Assembly: GCF_007970665.1 (NCBI RefSeq)
Contig: NZ_CP042430.1
Span: 1,116,001-1,180,000, forward strand
Source of the DNA: Baekduia soli
GTDB lineage: Bacteria > Actinomycetota > Thermoleophilia > Solirubrobacterales > Solirubrobacteraceae
Reading direction: 5' to 3'
DNA length: 64,000 nucleotides
The translations under genes and the position numbers were made by a program. This document shows positions 14,868-24,112 of this stretch, piece after piece. Position 1 is the stretch's first letter. Every line of letters starts with the position of its first letter. The notes beneath the pieces are model-generated. The model was not told the origin of the DNA and did not search any database. It saw only the letters and a list, made by a program, of their open reading frames with translations.

Positions 14868-16078
14868 ATGGCGACCGCGACGAGTCCTGACCGACCGCAC
14901 GGCTGGCCGGCGCTGGCGGAGATGGGGTTCCGGTTCACCGGCGAGCACGACCGCTTCCGCCGGGAGCTGCGCTCCTGGCTGGGCGAGCACGTGCCGCGCG
15001 AGCCCCCGCCGGCCGACCCCGACGAGCGCTTCGCCTGGGGTCGGGCCTGGCAGCGCGAGCTGGCCGAGGCGGGCTGGGCGGGCATCGCCTGGCCCGAGGC
15101 CTACGGCGGCCGCGGCGCCGACGCGCTGCAGCAGTTCATCTACTACGAGGAGCTCGCGTGGGCCGGGGCGCCCGAGCTCGTCAACACCCCGGGCCTGCTG
15201 CTCGCCGGGCCGACGCTCATGGTCCACGGCACCGAGGAGCTCAAGCGGCGCCTGCTGCCGCGGATCCTCACCGCCCAGGACATCTGGTGCCAGGGCTTCT
15301 CCGAGCCCGGCTCGGGCTCCGACCTGGCCTCCGTCAAGACCCGCGCGGTCGACGACGGCGCCGGGTCCTGGGTCATCGACGGCGAGAAGGTGTGGACCAC
15401 GCACGCCCACTGGGCGCGGTACTGCTTCGTGCTGGCCCGGACCGCGGACCCCGCCGGCGAGCGCCGCTACGACGGGCTGTCGCTCATCATCTGCGAGCTC
15501 GCCCAGCCCGGCGTCGTCATCACGCGCCTGCCCCAGCCGACCGGGGACCCGGAGTTCGCCCAGGTGTTCTTCGCCGGGGCGACGGCCCCCTGGACGCGCT
15601 CATCGGCGACGCGCACGACGGCTGGGCGGTGTCGATGACGATGCTCGACTTCGAGCGCTCCGACCAGGGCTTCACCGACCACTCGCGGCTCGTCGCCCGC
15701 CTGGACGCCATCCGCCGCCACGTCCGGGAGGCTGACGCGGCCGGGGTCCTGGCGCCGGGGGCGCGCGCCGAGCTGCGGCCGCGCTTCGTCGAGCTCTGGG
15801 GCCGCTGCCAGGCCCTCGGCCAGTTCAACCTCGGCCGGGCGCTGGCGCTGGACCGCGGCGAGCAGATCAGCCACTGGGGCTCCTACCTCAAGCTCCTGTG
15901 GAGCGAGCTGCTGCAGGACGTCACCGCGTTCGGCCTCGACGTCGTCGGCGCCGGCTGTGCCGGTCACCGCGACTGGGCCCACGACTACCTCGCCGCCCGT
16001 GCCGCCACGATCTACTCCGGGACCTCGGAGATCCAGCGCAACGTCATCGGCGAGCGCATCCTCGGGCTCCCGCGCTGA
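14868..16078 (+). pseudogene. Acyl-CoA dehydrogenase, frameshifted at one position
   Basis: The ATG at 14868 starts a typical actinobacterial FadE. The N-terminal domain has FRRELRSWLGEHVPRE, the middle domain has QGFSEPGSGSDLASVKTRA, and substrate-loop residues include VIDGEKVWTTHAHWARY. At a run of five C (15586-15590) the frame shifts. One additional C restores LDALIGDAHDGWAVSMTML and the C-terminal domain, ending ATIYSGTSEIQRNVIGERIL (402-403 residues in all). All domains are otherwise intact, so a sequencing error is quite possible. It is followed after 2 nt by a second dehydrogenase. Such pairs form alpha2beta2 FadE enzymes in steroid and branched-acid degradation. Confidence 0.75.
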
Positions 16079-16080
16079 CC

Positions 16081-17178
16081 ATGACCGTCCGTCCGATCAC
16101 CCGCGACCTGCAGCTCCCGCTCAGCTGGGAGGAGACCGTCCTGCGCGAGGAGGCCGAGCGCTGGCTGGCCCGCCAGCCGCCGACCGCGCGCGCCCGCGCG
16201 GCGATGGAGCGCGACGATCCGTTCGACCCGGCGGTCTGGGCCGAGCTGGCCGAGATGGGATGGCTCGGGCTGCTCGTCCCCGAGGCGGCGGGCGGCGCCG
16301 GCGGGTCCGTGCTGGACGCCGCGCTGCTCATGGAGGCGATGGGCGCCGCGCTGCTGCCCGACCCCTACCTCTCCACGGCGGTCCTCGGCGCCGTGGCCCT
16401 GCGTGCGACCCAGCCCGACCCGTTGGCGGCGCTGGCGGCGGGCACGCTGCGCGTCGCGGTCTCGCTGGGCGAGGGCCCGGTCGTCACGCGCGACGGTGGT
16501 GCGCCGCGCGCGACCGGCAGCGCCGCCGGCGTCGTGGGTGCCGTCGGCGCCGACCTGCTCGTGCTCGCCGCGGCCGACGAGCACGGCGACGCGCTCCTGG
16601 TCACCGCGGGGCCGGCGGCCGGTGGGGTGGCCCGCCTCGTCGCCGAGGCCGCGCTGGACCCCGCCCGCCCGGCGTCCACCGTCGTGCTCGACGGGCCCGT
16701 CGAGCTGCTGGCCGCCGGCGACGAGGCGCGGGCCGTCGTCGAGGAGGTCGTCACCGTCGGCGCGATCGCGATCGCCGCCGAGCTCACCGGCGGCGCGGCG
16801 CACTGTCTGGCCGAGACCGTCGCCTACGCGGGCACGCGGACGCAGTTCGGCCGGCCCATCGGGGCCTACCAGGCGGTCAAGCACCGCTGCGTCGACCTCC
16901 TCCTGGAGGTCGAGGCCGCGCGCGCCGCGGTCCGCCAGGCCGCGCGGCTGGCCGACGCCGGCGCGCCGGACGCCCCGGTCCTGGCCCGGGCGGCGCTGCT
17001 GCAGGCCTCCACGGCGGGGATCGCGGCCGGGGAGGCTGCGATCCAGCTGCACGGCGGCGCCGGCTTCACGTGGGAGCACGACGCGCACCTGTACCTGCGG
17101 CGCGCGCGGGCGGCCGCGCGGATGCTCGGCGCGGGCTGGCGGTACCGCCAGTCGATCGCCCTGGCGCTCGGCCTGTGA
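16081..17178 (+). CDS. Acyl-CoA dehydrogenase, second subunit type, 365 aa
   Basis: It begins with a shorter N-terminal domain (LREEAERWLARQPPTARARA; ELAEMGWLGLLVPEAAGGAG), has a degenerate middle domain, and has a good C-terminal FAD-binding helical domain (TRTQFGRPIGAYQAVKHRCV; IQLHGGAGFTWEHDAHLYLR). The middle domain lacks the usual FAD-contact motif. This is typical of the smaller partner in heterotetrameric FadE pairs. The ATG is 2 nt after the upstream dehydrogenase, so they are translated together. The predicted role is alpha,beta-dehydrogenation of a bulky acyl-CoA; if the upstream gene is truly broken the pair would be inactive. Confidence 0.75.
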   Translation: MTVRPITRDLQLPLSWEETVLREEAERWLARQPPTARARAAMERDDPFDPAVWAELAEMGWLGLLVPEAAGGAGGSVLDAALLMEAMGAALLPDPYLSTAVLGAVALRATQPDPLAALAAGTLRVAVSLGEGPVVTRDGGAPRATGSAAGVVGAVGADLLVLAAADEHGDALLVTAGPAAGGVARLVAEAALDPARPASTVVLDGPVELLAAGDEARAVVEEVVTVGAIAIAAELTGGAAHCLAETVAYAGTRTQFGRPIGAYQAVKHRCVDLLLEVEAARAAVRQAARLADAGAPDAPVLARAALLQASTAGIAAGEAAIQLHGGAGFTWEHDAHLYLRRARAAARMLGAGWRYRQSIALALGL

Positions 17179-17218
17179 GCGGCTAGGCTCGCGCGGGTTC
17201 CGCGAGCCGAGGAGACGC

Positions 17219-18109
17219 ATGCGCTACGCCGTCGTCGTACCGAACTGGGCGCCGTTCACCCAGGACGTGATGATCCAGATCGCCGTCGAGGCCGAGGCGC
17301 TGGGCTACGACCACGTCTTCTACACCGACCACATCATGAACCCCTACGCCGAGAAGCAGGGGCTCGAGGAGACCACGGTCGAGAGCTGGTCGCTCATCAG
17401 CCACGTGGCGGCGAAGACCTCGACGATCCGCCTGGGGACGGCCGTCACGCCGATCTCCCTGCGCCCGCCGGCGCTGCTGGCCAAGCAGATCGCGACGATC
17501 GACAACCTCTCGGGCGGTCGCATCGACGTCGGCGTCGGGGTCGGCTGGTCCGAGGGCTCCTACGGCGTGCTGGACACCGAGTTCGGCACGCAGGAGTCGC
17601 GGATCGCGCGCATGCGCGAGGGCGTGGACCTCATGCTGAGGCTGTGGACCGAGGACCGCGTGGACTTCGACGGCCAGTACTACAAGGCCCACGACGCCGT
17701 CGTCGCCCCCAAGCCCGTGCAGCAGCCCCACCCGCCGCTGTGGGTCGGCGGCTGGAAGGAGCCCGCGCGCTCGGCGGTCTCCGAGGTCGGCCAGGGCTGG
17801 ATCCCGTGGAACCTCTATCCCGACCGCTACGCCGCCAACCGCGCCCTCATCGAGGAGGCGGCGCAGGCGCTCGGCCGGGCCGACCAGATCACCTACGGCA
17901 CCGCCGTGCTCGTGCTGCCCGACCGGATGCGCGACGACCCCGACATCGCGATGGCCCACGGCAAGCCGCCGCCCCACATCACCGCCTCGACGATGGCGCC
18001 GACCGTGCAGGAGTACGCCGGCGCCGGCGCCGACCTGTTCGCCGTGTTCCCGTTCCCGGCGTCCGACGCGCTGGACGTCGTGCGCCAGTTCGCGGCGCAG
18101 ATGCTCTGA
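17219..18109 (+). CDS. LLM-class flavin-dependent oxidoreductase (F420/FMN), 296 aa
   Basis: Luciferase-like monooxygenase fold: MRYAVVVPNWAPFTQ at the start, GYDHVFYTDHIMNP, and the core TIDNLSGGRIDVGVGVGWSE that is diagnostic for the superfamily, then HPPLWVGGW. The ATG at 17219 has a GAGGAG site. Actinobacterial members commonly use coenzyme F420, but FMN cannot be excluded from sequence. It lies 40 nt downstream of the dehydrogenase pair and 10 nt upstream of the enoyl-CoA hydratase, so it is part of the same catabolic operon. Confidence 0.8.
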   Translation: MRYAVVVPNWAPFTQDVMIQIAVEAEALGYDHVFYTDHIMNPYAEKQGLEETTVESWSLISHVAAKTSTIRLGTAVTPISLRPPALLAKQIATIDNLSGGRIDVGVGVGWSEGSYGVLDTEFGTQESRIARMREGVDLMLRLWTEDRVDFDGQYYKAHDAVVAPKPVQQPHPPLWVGGWKEPARSAVSEVGQGWIPWNLYPDRYAANRALIEEAAQALGRADQITYGTAVLVLPDRMRDDPDIAMAHGKPPPHITASTMAPTVQEYAGAGADLFAVFPFPASDALDVVRQFAAQML

Positions 18110-18119
18110 CGCCCGGGCC

Positions 18120-18830
18120 ATGGTGCTGGAGACCGCGACCCACGGGCGGGCGCTGCTCGTCACCCTCAACCGCCCGCAGCAGCGCAACGCGCTCAGCGCC
18201 GAGCTGCTGGCCGCGCTGCACGCGACGCTGCGCGCGGCCGACGCCGACGACGCGGTCGACGTCGTGGTCGTCACGGGCGCCGACCCCGCGTTCTGCGGCG
18301 GCGTGGACACCGGCGAGCTCGCGCGCACCGGCGTGATGCCGGAGTACACGTCGCCGCTGCCGGTCATCGGCAAGCCGCTGATCGGCGCGGTCAACGGCGC
18401 GGCGGTCACCGGGGGCCTGGAGCTCGCGATGATGTGCGACCTGCTCGTGGCCTCCGAGCGGGCGCGCTTCGCCGACACCCACGCGCGGCTCGGGTTCCTC
18501 CCGGGCTGGGGCCAGAGCGCGCGGCTGCCGCGTGCGGTCGGCGACCGGCGGGCGGCCGAGATGCTGCTCACGGGCCGCTTCGTCGAGGCCCCCGAGGCGC
18601 TGGCCATCGGCCTGGTCAACGCGGTGGTGCCCCACGACGAGCTCCTGGACCGCGCGCTGGCGATGGCGGCCGCCATCTCGGACTGCGGGCAGGCGGCCGT
18701 CCGCGCCACGGTGGCGCTGATGCGCGAGGGCGCCGGGCTCCCGCTGGCCGAGGCGCTGGCGCTGGAGCGCACGGCCGCGCTGCGCTTCCAGGGCGAGGGT
18801 CTGGACACCTCGCGCCTGCCCGGCGGCTAG
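18120..18830 (+). CDS. Enoyl-CoA hydratase/isomerase family protein, 236 aa
   Basis: Crotonase fold: LNRPQQRNALSAELLAALHA, oxyanion-hole segments FCGGVDTGEL and GAVNGAAVTGGLELAMMCDL, then ARLGFLPGWGQSARLPRAVG. The glutamate that protonates the substrate in many hydratases is kept in AAEMLLTG. The other catalytic position is His in FADTHARLG, a common actinobacterial variant. It completes the operon begun by the dehydrogenase pair (dehydrogenation then hydration). The C-terminal part is slightly short for the family but complete. Its stop overlaps that of the convergent methyltransferase. Confidence 0.8.
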   Translation: MVLETATHGRALLVTLNRPQQRNALSAELLAALHATLRAADADDAVDVVVVTGADPAFCGGVDTGELARTGVMPEYTSPLPVIGKPLIGAVNGAAVTGGLELAMMCDLLVASERARFADTHARLGFLPGWGQSARLPRAVGDRRAAEMLLTGRFVEAPEALAIGLVNAVVPHDELLDRALAMAAAISDCGQAAVRATVALMREGAGLPLAEALALERTAALRFQGEGLDTSRLPGG

Positions 18831-19504
18831 GGCCGGACGCCGACCAGCACCGCGAAGCGCACGTCCTGCATGAGGCAGTCGGCGTCGAAGCCGGCCGCCC
18901 GCATCCAGGCCAGCTGGTCGCCGACCGGCGCGCAGTCGTCGTGGGCCATCCGCTCCAGCGCCCGGCCCCACTCCTGCTCCGTGAGCCCCAGCGCGCGCGA
19001 GGTCGCCTCGTGCCAGGCGCGGTAGTGGGCCTCGAAGCGCGGCGTGGGCCCCGCGACCTGCTCGGCGTTGACGAACACGCCGCCGGGCGCCAGCGCGGCG
19101 TGCACGCGCGCGAACAGGTCCTGCTTGGCGGCGTCGTCGAGGTGGTGGATGGCCAGGGCCGAGACGACCGCGTCGAACGTCCCGGCCGGCAGCGGCGCCC
19201 GCAGGTCGCCGGCGTGCAGGACCACGTCCGGGCCCAGCCGCTCGCGGGCCTGCTCGAGCATCGCGGGGGCGCCGTCGAGCAGGTGCAGCTCGGCGCCCGG
19301 GTGCGCGGCGGCGACGAAGCCCGCGAGCAGGCCCGTGCCGGCGCCGAGGTCCAGGACGCGGCGCGGCGGCGCGGGCAGCAGGTCCAGCGCCGCGACGGCG
19401 GTGGCGTAGAACGCGTCGAAGGACGGGATGAGCTTGCGGCGGGGGCCGTCGTAGCCGGCGGCGTGGGCCTCGAACGTGGGCGCGGCGGACGGGCTGTCGC
19501 ACAT
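18827..19504 (-). CDS. Class I SAM-dependent methyltransferase, 225 aa
   Basis: Glycine-rich SAM loop RRVLDLGAGTGLLAGFVAAA (motif I). This is followed by an acidic end of strand 2 (LHLLDGAPAMLEQAR), motif II DAVVSALAIHHLDD, and LAPGGVFVNAEQV after motif III. The ATG at 19504 fits the family; the frame stays open upstream without coding logic. Target unknown. It is divergent from the aldo/keto reductase. The 72-bp intergenic region between them must hold both promoters. Confidence 0.75.
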   Translation of the reverse strand: MCDSPSAAPTFEAHAAGYDGPRRKLIPSFDAFYATAVAALDLLPAPPRRVLDLGAGTGLLAGFVAAAHPGAELHLLDGAPAMLEQARERLGPDVVLHAGDLRAPLPAGTFDAVVSALAIHHLDDAAKQDLFARVHAALAPGGVFVNAEQVAGPTPRFEAHYRAWHEATSRALGLTEQEWGRALERMAHDDCAPVGDQLAWMRAAGFDADCLMQDVRFAVLVGVRP

Positions 19505-19576
19505 GACGTACAACCGTATGCGATAACGGACGATCTGTCGACCGCCCGGGAGCCTGCGGGCGTACCCTCCAGGTGC

Positions 19577-20707
19577 ATGCCCATCGAACCCACGCACACC
19601 GCGCTCGGCACCTGGTCCGGCGGTCACTTCATGCACTTCGGCGCCCCCATCGAGGAGGCGCGCCTGCTCGACCTCCTGCGCCCCGATGAGCGGATCCCCA
19701 CGGTCATCACGGCCGACGCCTACGGCGCCGGCGCCGCCGACGCGCTGCTCGGTCGCTCGCTCGCCGGGCTGGACCGCGACGCCTATTGCCTCGTCGGCGC
19801 CGTCGGGCACGACTTCTACGACGGCGAGCGCGAGGGGGCCAAGGGCTTCCCGCGCTTCACCGACCCGCGCCTGCGCGGCCCCGGCGAGTACGGCGCCTAC
19901 CTGCGCATGGCCGCCGAGCGCAGCCTCCAGCGCCTGGGCGCCGACGCGTTCGACGTGCTGCTGCTGCACAACCCCGACCGCACGGGCTACACGCACGACG
20001 CGGTCTGGGAGGGCATGGCCGCCCTGCGCGACGCGGGCCTCACCCGCCGCCTGGGCATCGCTCCCGGCCCCGCCAACGGCTTCACGCTGGACGTCATCGA
20101 CTGCTTCGAGCGCCACGGCGCCCTCATCGACTGGGCGATGGTCATCCTCAACCCGTTCGAGCCCTGGCCCGGCGAGCTCGTCCTGCCGGCCGCCGAGGCC
20201 CACGACGTGCAGGTCATCACCCGCGTCACCGACTACGGCGGGATCTTCCACGACGACCTGCGTCCCGGCCTGCCGCTGGCACCGCGCGACCACCGCGCGT
20301 TCCGCCCCGCCGGCTGGATCGAGGCCGGCACGGAGCGCCTGGAGCGCCTGCGCCCGATCGCCGAGCGCCACGGCCTCTCCACGTTGCAGCTCGCGGCCCA
20401 GTGGAACCTCGCCCATCCGGCGGTGGCGTGCGTCGTGCCGACGCTCATCCAGGAGGCCTGGGACGGCGCCAAGCCCGTCGAGGCCCAGCGCGAGGACCTC
20501 GCGGCCACGCCCACCGAGGTCGTGCTGAGCCCCGAGGAGGTCGCGGAGATCCGCGCCATCGGCGACAACACGCGCTGCATGGCGCTCAAGGGCGGCGTGC
20601 CCGACCACGAGGGCGCGGCGGTCGCCGACCGCTGGACCCTGGACGCCGAGCTCGAGGCGGTCGGCGCGCGCTGGGACATCGCGCCGGGCGCCCTGCAGCC
20701 CGCCTGA
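19577..20707 (+). CDS. Aldo/keto reductase family protein, 376 aa
   Basis: AKR TIM-barrel signatures are present: LQRLGADAFDVLLLHNPDRT (motif around strand 4 with the substrate-contact His), DAGLTRRLGIAPGPANGFTL, then LAAQWNLAHPAVACVVPTLI near the NADPH-binding end. The usual catalytic Tyr/Lys positions are less conserved than in canonical AKRs (TADAYGAGAADALLG for the DTA..Y region), so activity is uncertain. The protein is longer than the typical 320 residues because of a C-terminal helical extension. It lies between two divergent/convergent neighbours and is probably transcribed alone. Confidence 0.65.
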   Translation: MPIEPTHTALGTWSGGHFMHFGAPIEEARLLDLLRPDERIPTVITADAYGAGAADALLGRSLAGLDRDAYCLVGAVGHDFYDGEREGAKGFPRFTDPRLRGPGEYGAYLRMAAERSLQRLGADAFDVLLLHNPDRTGYTHDAVWEGMAALRDAGLTRRLGIAPGPANGFTLDVIDCFERHGALIDWAMVILNPFEPWPGELVLPAAEAHDVQVITRVTDYGGIFHDDLRPGLPLAPRDHRAFRPAGWIEAGTERLERLRPIAERHGLSTLQLAAQWNLAHPAVACVVPTLIQEAWDGAKPVEAQREDLAATPTEVVLSPEEVAEIRAIGDNTRCMALKGGVPDHEGAAVADRWTLDAELEAVGARWDIAPGALQPA

Positions 20708-20732
20708 GCCCCCGGGGGCGAGGCTCCGCCGC

Positions 20733-21767
20733 TCAGCCGAAGAACACCGCGGCGTCGGCGAAGAACTTGTCGTCGAGCGTCTTGGGCTCCCCGAGCGCCT
20801 CGGAGATCGGCACCTGCACGATGTCGGTGCCGTGCAGCGCGACCATCACGCCCGAGCTCCCGGCGGTCACGGCCTCGGCGGCCGCCACCCCGAAGCGCGT
20901 GGCCAGCACGCGGTCGAACGCCGTCGGCGTGCCGCCGCGCTGCACGTGGCCGAGGATCGTCATCCGGGTCTCGTAGCCAGTGCGCTCCTCGATCTCGCGC
21001 TCGAGCGTCACCGCGATGCCGCCCAGGCGCTCGTGGCCGAACGCGTCGATCTGGCCGGCCCCCGCCGTCGACAGCGAGCCCTCCTTCAGCGTGGCCCCCT
21101 CCGAGACGACCACGATCGAGAACGTGTGCCCGAGCGCGTGGCGGCGGCGCAGGTGCCCGCAGACCTCCTCGATGCCGAACGGCCGCTCGGGGACGAGGAT
21201 CACGTCGCCGCCGCCGGCCATGCCCGCGTGGGCGGCGATGAACCCGGCGTGGCGGCCCATGACCTCGAGCACCATGACGCGGTTGTGCGACTCGGCGGTG
21301 GTGTGCAGCCGGTCGATCGCGTCGGTGGCGATCTGCACCGCGGTCTGGAACCCGAACGTGTAGTCGGTGCCCTTGAGGTCGTTGTCGATCGTCTTGGGCA
21401 CGCCGACGACCGGGATGCCGGCCTCGGCCAGGCGCGCGGCCACGCCGAGCGTGTCCTCGCCGCCGATCGGGACCAGGACGTCGACGCCGTGGCGCTCCAG
21501 GCCCGCTCGCACGCCGTCGATCCCCGGACCGCCCTCCGAGAACGGGTTCGTGCGCGAGCTGCCCAGGATCGTGCCGCCACGGGGCAGGATCCCGTTCGTG
21601 CTGGCCTGCGTGAGCTCGCGCCCCTCCGCCGCCAGCACGCCGGCCCATCCGTAGTGGTAGCCGAAGACCGTGTGCCCATCCATCAGGCCCTTGCGCACCA
21701 CCGCCCGGATGACCGCGTTGAGTCCGGGGCAGTCCCCGCCGCCCGTGAGCATCCCGATGCGCGCCAT
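20733..21767 (-). CDS. pfp: 6-phosphofructokinase, PPi-dependent type, 344 aa
   Basis: The nucleotide/PPi loop is GGGDCPGLNAVIRAVVRK. The key discrimination residues are GGEDTLG (Asp105) and PKTIDNDL (Lys125). In the PFK family an Asp at the first position and a Lys at the second indicate use of pyrophosphate; ATP enzymes have Gly at both. Substrate-binding MGRHAGFIA is present. The enzyme would interconvert fructose 6-phosphate and the 1,6-bisphosphate reversibly. I prefer the ATG at 21767 over the in-frame GTG two codons upstream, because the family starts with the (M)RIGxLTGGGDCPG pattern. It stands alone, convergent with the reductase gene. Confidence 0.8.
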   Translation of the reverse strand: MARIGMLTGGGDCPGLNAVIRAVVRKGLMDGHTVFGYHYGWAGVLAAEGRELTQASTNGILPRGGTILGSSRTNPFSEGGPGIDGVRAGLERHGVDVLVPIGGEDTLGVAARLAEAGIPVVGVPKTIDNDLKGTDYTFGFQTAVQIATDAIDRLHTTAESHNRVMVLEVMGRHAGFIAAHAGMAGGGDVILVPERPFGIEEVCGHLRRRHALGHTFSIVVVSEGATLKEGSLSTAGAGQIDAFGHERLGGIAVTLEREIEERTGYETRMTILGHVQRGGTPTAFDRVLATRFGVAAAEAVTAGSSGVMVALHGTDIVQVPISEALGEPKTLDDKFFADAAVFFG

Positions 21768-21871
21768 GGCCACGATCCTAGGCCCGGTGTCCAGCGCCGG
21801 TGGCGCGTAACTTCCCCGCGCCTGGTGCGTTCGAGCGGCACATGCACCACCGACTCAGGAGACGGCAAGGG

Positions 21872-24103
21872 ATGAGATCGTTGCGATGGGGAGCGGCGCT
21901 GACCGTGGTCGCGGGCGCGCTGGCGGCGCTTCCGGGCGGGGCCTCCGCCAACGTGCAGGTCGGGTCCTCGGGCTGGCTCTGGGGCAACCCCCTGCCCCAG
22001 GGCAACACCCTGCGCGCCATGACGTTCGCCGGCACGACCGGCTTCGCGGTCGGCGACTTCGGCACCCTGCTCAAGACCGCCGACGGCGGCGCCTCCTGGA
22101 GCGGTCTGCCCGCCGGCACGTTCTCCAACCTCAGCGAGGTCCAGGCGCTGGACGCCAACACGGTGGTCGCCGGCGGCGGCTGCGTGGCGCGGCTGTCGAC
22201 CGACGGCGGTGCGACGTTCTCGCGCATCGCCTTCACCCCCGTCGAGTCCGACTGCCCCGCGGACTCCAACCTCGCCGCGATGTGGTTCACGTCGGCCACC
22301 CACGGCTACGTCGTCGAGGCCAAGGGCCTCGTCTTCGAGACGACCGACGGCGGCTCGCGCTTCACCGCGCGAACGGCGCTGCCCGGCACCCGGACCGTCG
22401 GCGGCGGCGCGGCCCCGACCGACATCGTCTTCGTCAGCGACACGGCCGGCTTCGCGACCACCTCGGACGGCAACATCTACGGCACGGTCGACTCGGGCGT
22501 CAACTGGCGCTCGGTGTCCAACACCAACCGCTCGGTCAACGCCATCGTCTTCGTGAGCCCGTCGACGGGCTACGCGGTCGGCGACCAGTCCCTGCTGCTC
22601 AAGACGACCGACGGCGGCGCGACCTGGAACGCCAAGGCGGTCGGCGGCCCCGGCCCGCAGAACCTCACGTCGATCCGCTGCGCGACGGACAAGCTCTGCG
22701 TCGTGACGACGTCGACGGGCACGTCGGTCGGCGTGACCACCGACGGCGCCGAGACGCCGCTGACGTTCTCCTCGCCGTCGACGGACCCGATCCACGCCGC
22801 GGCCTTCGCGACCCCGACGCGCCTGGCGGCCGTCGGCGAGCAGGGCTCGACCGTCGTCTCCGACGACGCCGGCGTGACCTACCACGGCGTCGGCGGCCGG
22901 CTCATCGGCAGCTTCACCCGCGTGCGCGCCGGGCGCGTACCGGGCTCGGCGTTCGCCCCGGGCCCGGACGGCACGCTGGGCCGGACGATCGACGGCGGCA
23001 AGACCTGGACGCGCGGCAACGTGACGACCTCCCAGGACGTCCGCGACGTCTCGTTCCCGACGAACACCGACGGCTACGCCCTGGACGTGGCCGGTGGCCT
23101 GTTCACCACCAACGACGGCGGAGGCAGCTGGGCGACGCTGAACACGGGATCCACCGCGCGGCCCAACGCGGTCTACGCGCCCGACGCGAAGACCGTCATG
23201 GTCATCGGGCCCACCGGCGTGCGGCGCTCGGTCGATGCCGGGGGCTCCTTCGACAACGTCAAGGGCGCCGTCGCCCGCGCGCCGTTGGCCGAGGTCGACC
23301 GCGCGGGCACGGCGGTCGTGGTCTATGGGCCGCAGGACCTGCTGCGCTCGACCGATGCGGGCAAGACGTGGGCGGCGCTGCGCAAGCCGGGCCGCTACGT
23401 CCGGCGCGGCAGGAAGCTGGTCAACCGCCTCGGGATCCGCGGCGCAGACTTCGCCGACGCCACGCACGGGTTCATGCTCGACACGAACGGGCGGCTGTAC
23501 CGGACGGCCAACGGCGGGAAGTCCTGGCAGGAGCTGCCGGGGGTCGGGACCGACCAGGCCACCAGCATGTCGTTCTCCTCGGCCCGTCGCGGGTATCTGG
23601 TCATCAACCGCTTCGGTGACGTGCGCCGGCCCACGGGCTTCCTGCTGCGCACCGACGACGGCGGGACGACGTGGCACCCGCAGTTCGTGGTCTCCACGCC
23701 GATCGCGCAGGGCGGGGTGGCCGCCGGCGCGGGCACCGACTACCTGCTCGGGGGCGCCCAGTCGCTGCTCTACAGCACCGCGGGCGGCGACTCGGGCAGC
23801 GCGAGCGACCTGACGATCACGGCCCCCAAGGCGCGCTACACCAAGCCCGCCCACATCGTGGTCACCGGCAAGCTCAAGCCGGCCCAGGGCAATGAGCGCG
23901 TCACGGTCTCGTGGCGCCGTCCGGGCTCGACCCGCTGGCACGCCCAGACGGTGACCGTCAGCGCCAACGGGTCGTTCACCTCGAGCTGGAACCTGGCGAA
24001 GGGCACGAATCTGTTCGTCGCCCAGTGGCAGGGCGACTTCCGCTCGCACGGCGATGGCTCCAAGGTGCTGACCGTCAAGGTCGGCAAGGCCACCAGGAAG
24101 TAG
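21872..24103 (+). CDS. Secreted YCF48/BNR-repeat beta-propeller protein, 743 aa
   Basis: A signal peptide is evident at residues 1-28 (MRSLRWGAALTVVAGALAAL, cleavage near GGASA). The rest is built of repeated blades with the pattern TTDGGxTW (for example LLKTADGGASWSGLPAG and LLKTTDGGATWNAKAVG), the hallmark of YCF48-like/sialidase-type propellers. A C-terminal Ig-like domain (about 645-743, LTITAPKARYTKPAHIVVTG) ends without an anchor, so the protein is probably released or wall-bound. The ATG at 21872 is preferred to longer in-frame starts because it creates the signal peptide. Role unknown; such propellers often bind protein partners. Confidence 0.75.
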   Translation: MRSLRWGAALTVVAGALAALPGGASANVQVGSSGWLWGNPLPQGNTLRAMTFAGTTGFAVGDFGTLLKTADGGASWSGLPAGTFSNLSEVQALDANTVVAGGGCVARLSTDGGATFSRIAFTPVESDCPADSNLAAMWFTSATHGYVVEAKGLVFETTDGGSRFTARTALPGTRTVGGGAAPTDIVFVSDTAGFATTSDGNIYGTVDSGVNWRSVSNTNRSVNAIVFVSPSTGYAVGDQSLLLKTTDGGATWNAKAVGGPGPQNLTSIRCATDKLCVVTTSTGTSVGVTTDGAETPLTFSSPSTDPIHAAAFATPTRLAAVGEQGSTVVSDDAGVTYHGVGGRLIGSFTRVRAGRVPGSAFAPGPDGTLGRTIDGGKTWTRGNVTTSQDVRDVSFPTNTDGYALDVAGGLFTTNDGGGSWATLNTGSTARPNAVYAPDAKTVMVIGPTGVRRSVDAGGSFDNVKGAVARAPLAEVDRAGTAVVVYGPQDLLRSTDAGKTWAALRKPGRYVRRGRKLVNRLGIRGADFADATHGFMLDTNGRLYRTANGGKSWQELPGVGTDQATSMSFSSARRGYLVINRFGDVRRPTGFLLRTDDGGTTWHPQFVVSTPIAQGGVAAGAGTDYLLGGAQSLLYSTAGGDSGSASDLTITAPKARYTKPAHIVVTGKLKPAQGNERVTVSWRRPGSTRWHAQTVTVSANGSFTSSWNLAKGTNLFVAQWQGDFRSHGDGSKVLTVKVGKATRK

Positions 24104-24112
24104 GCGCCGCGG

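Noticed and set aside
21683-24049. Large minus-strand frame opposite the YCF48-like gene
   Set aside because: Low-complexity Arg/Ala/Val composition and no start signal; it is the shadow of the propeller gene.
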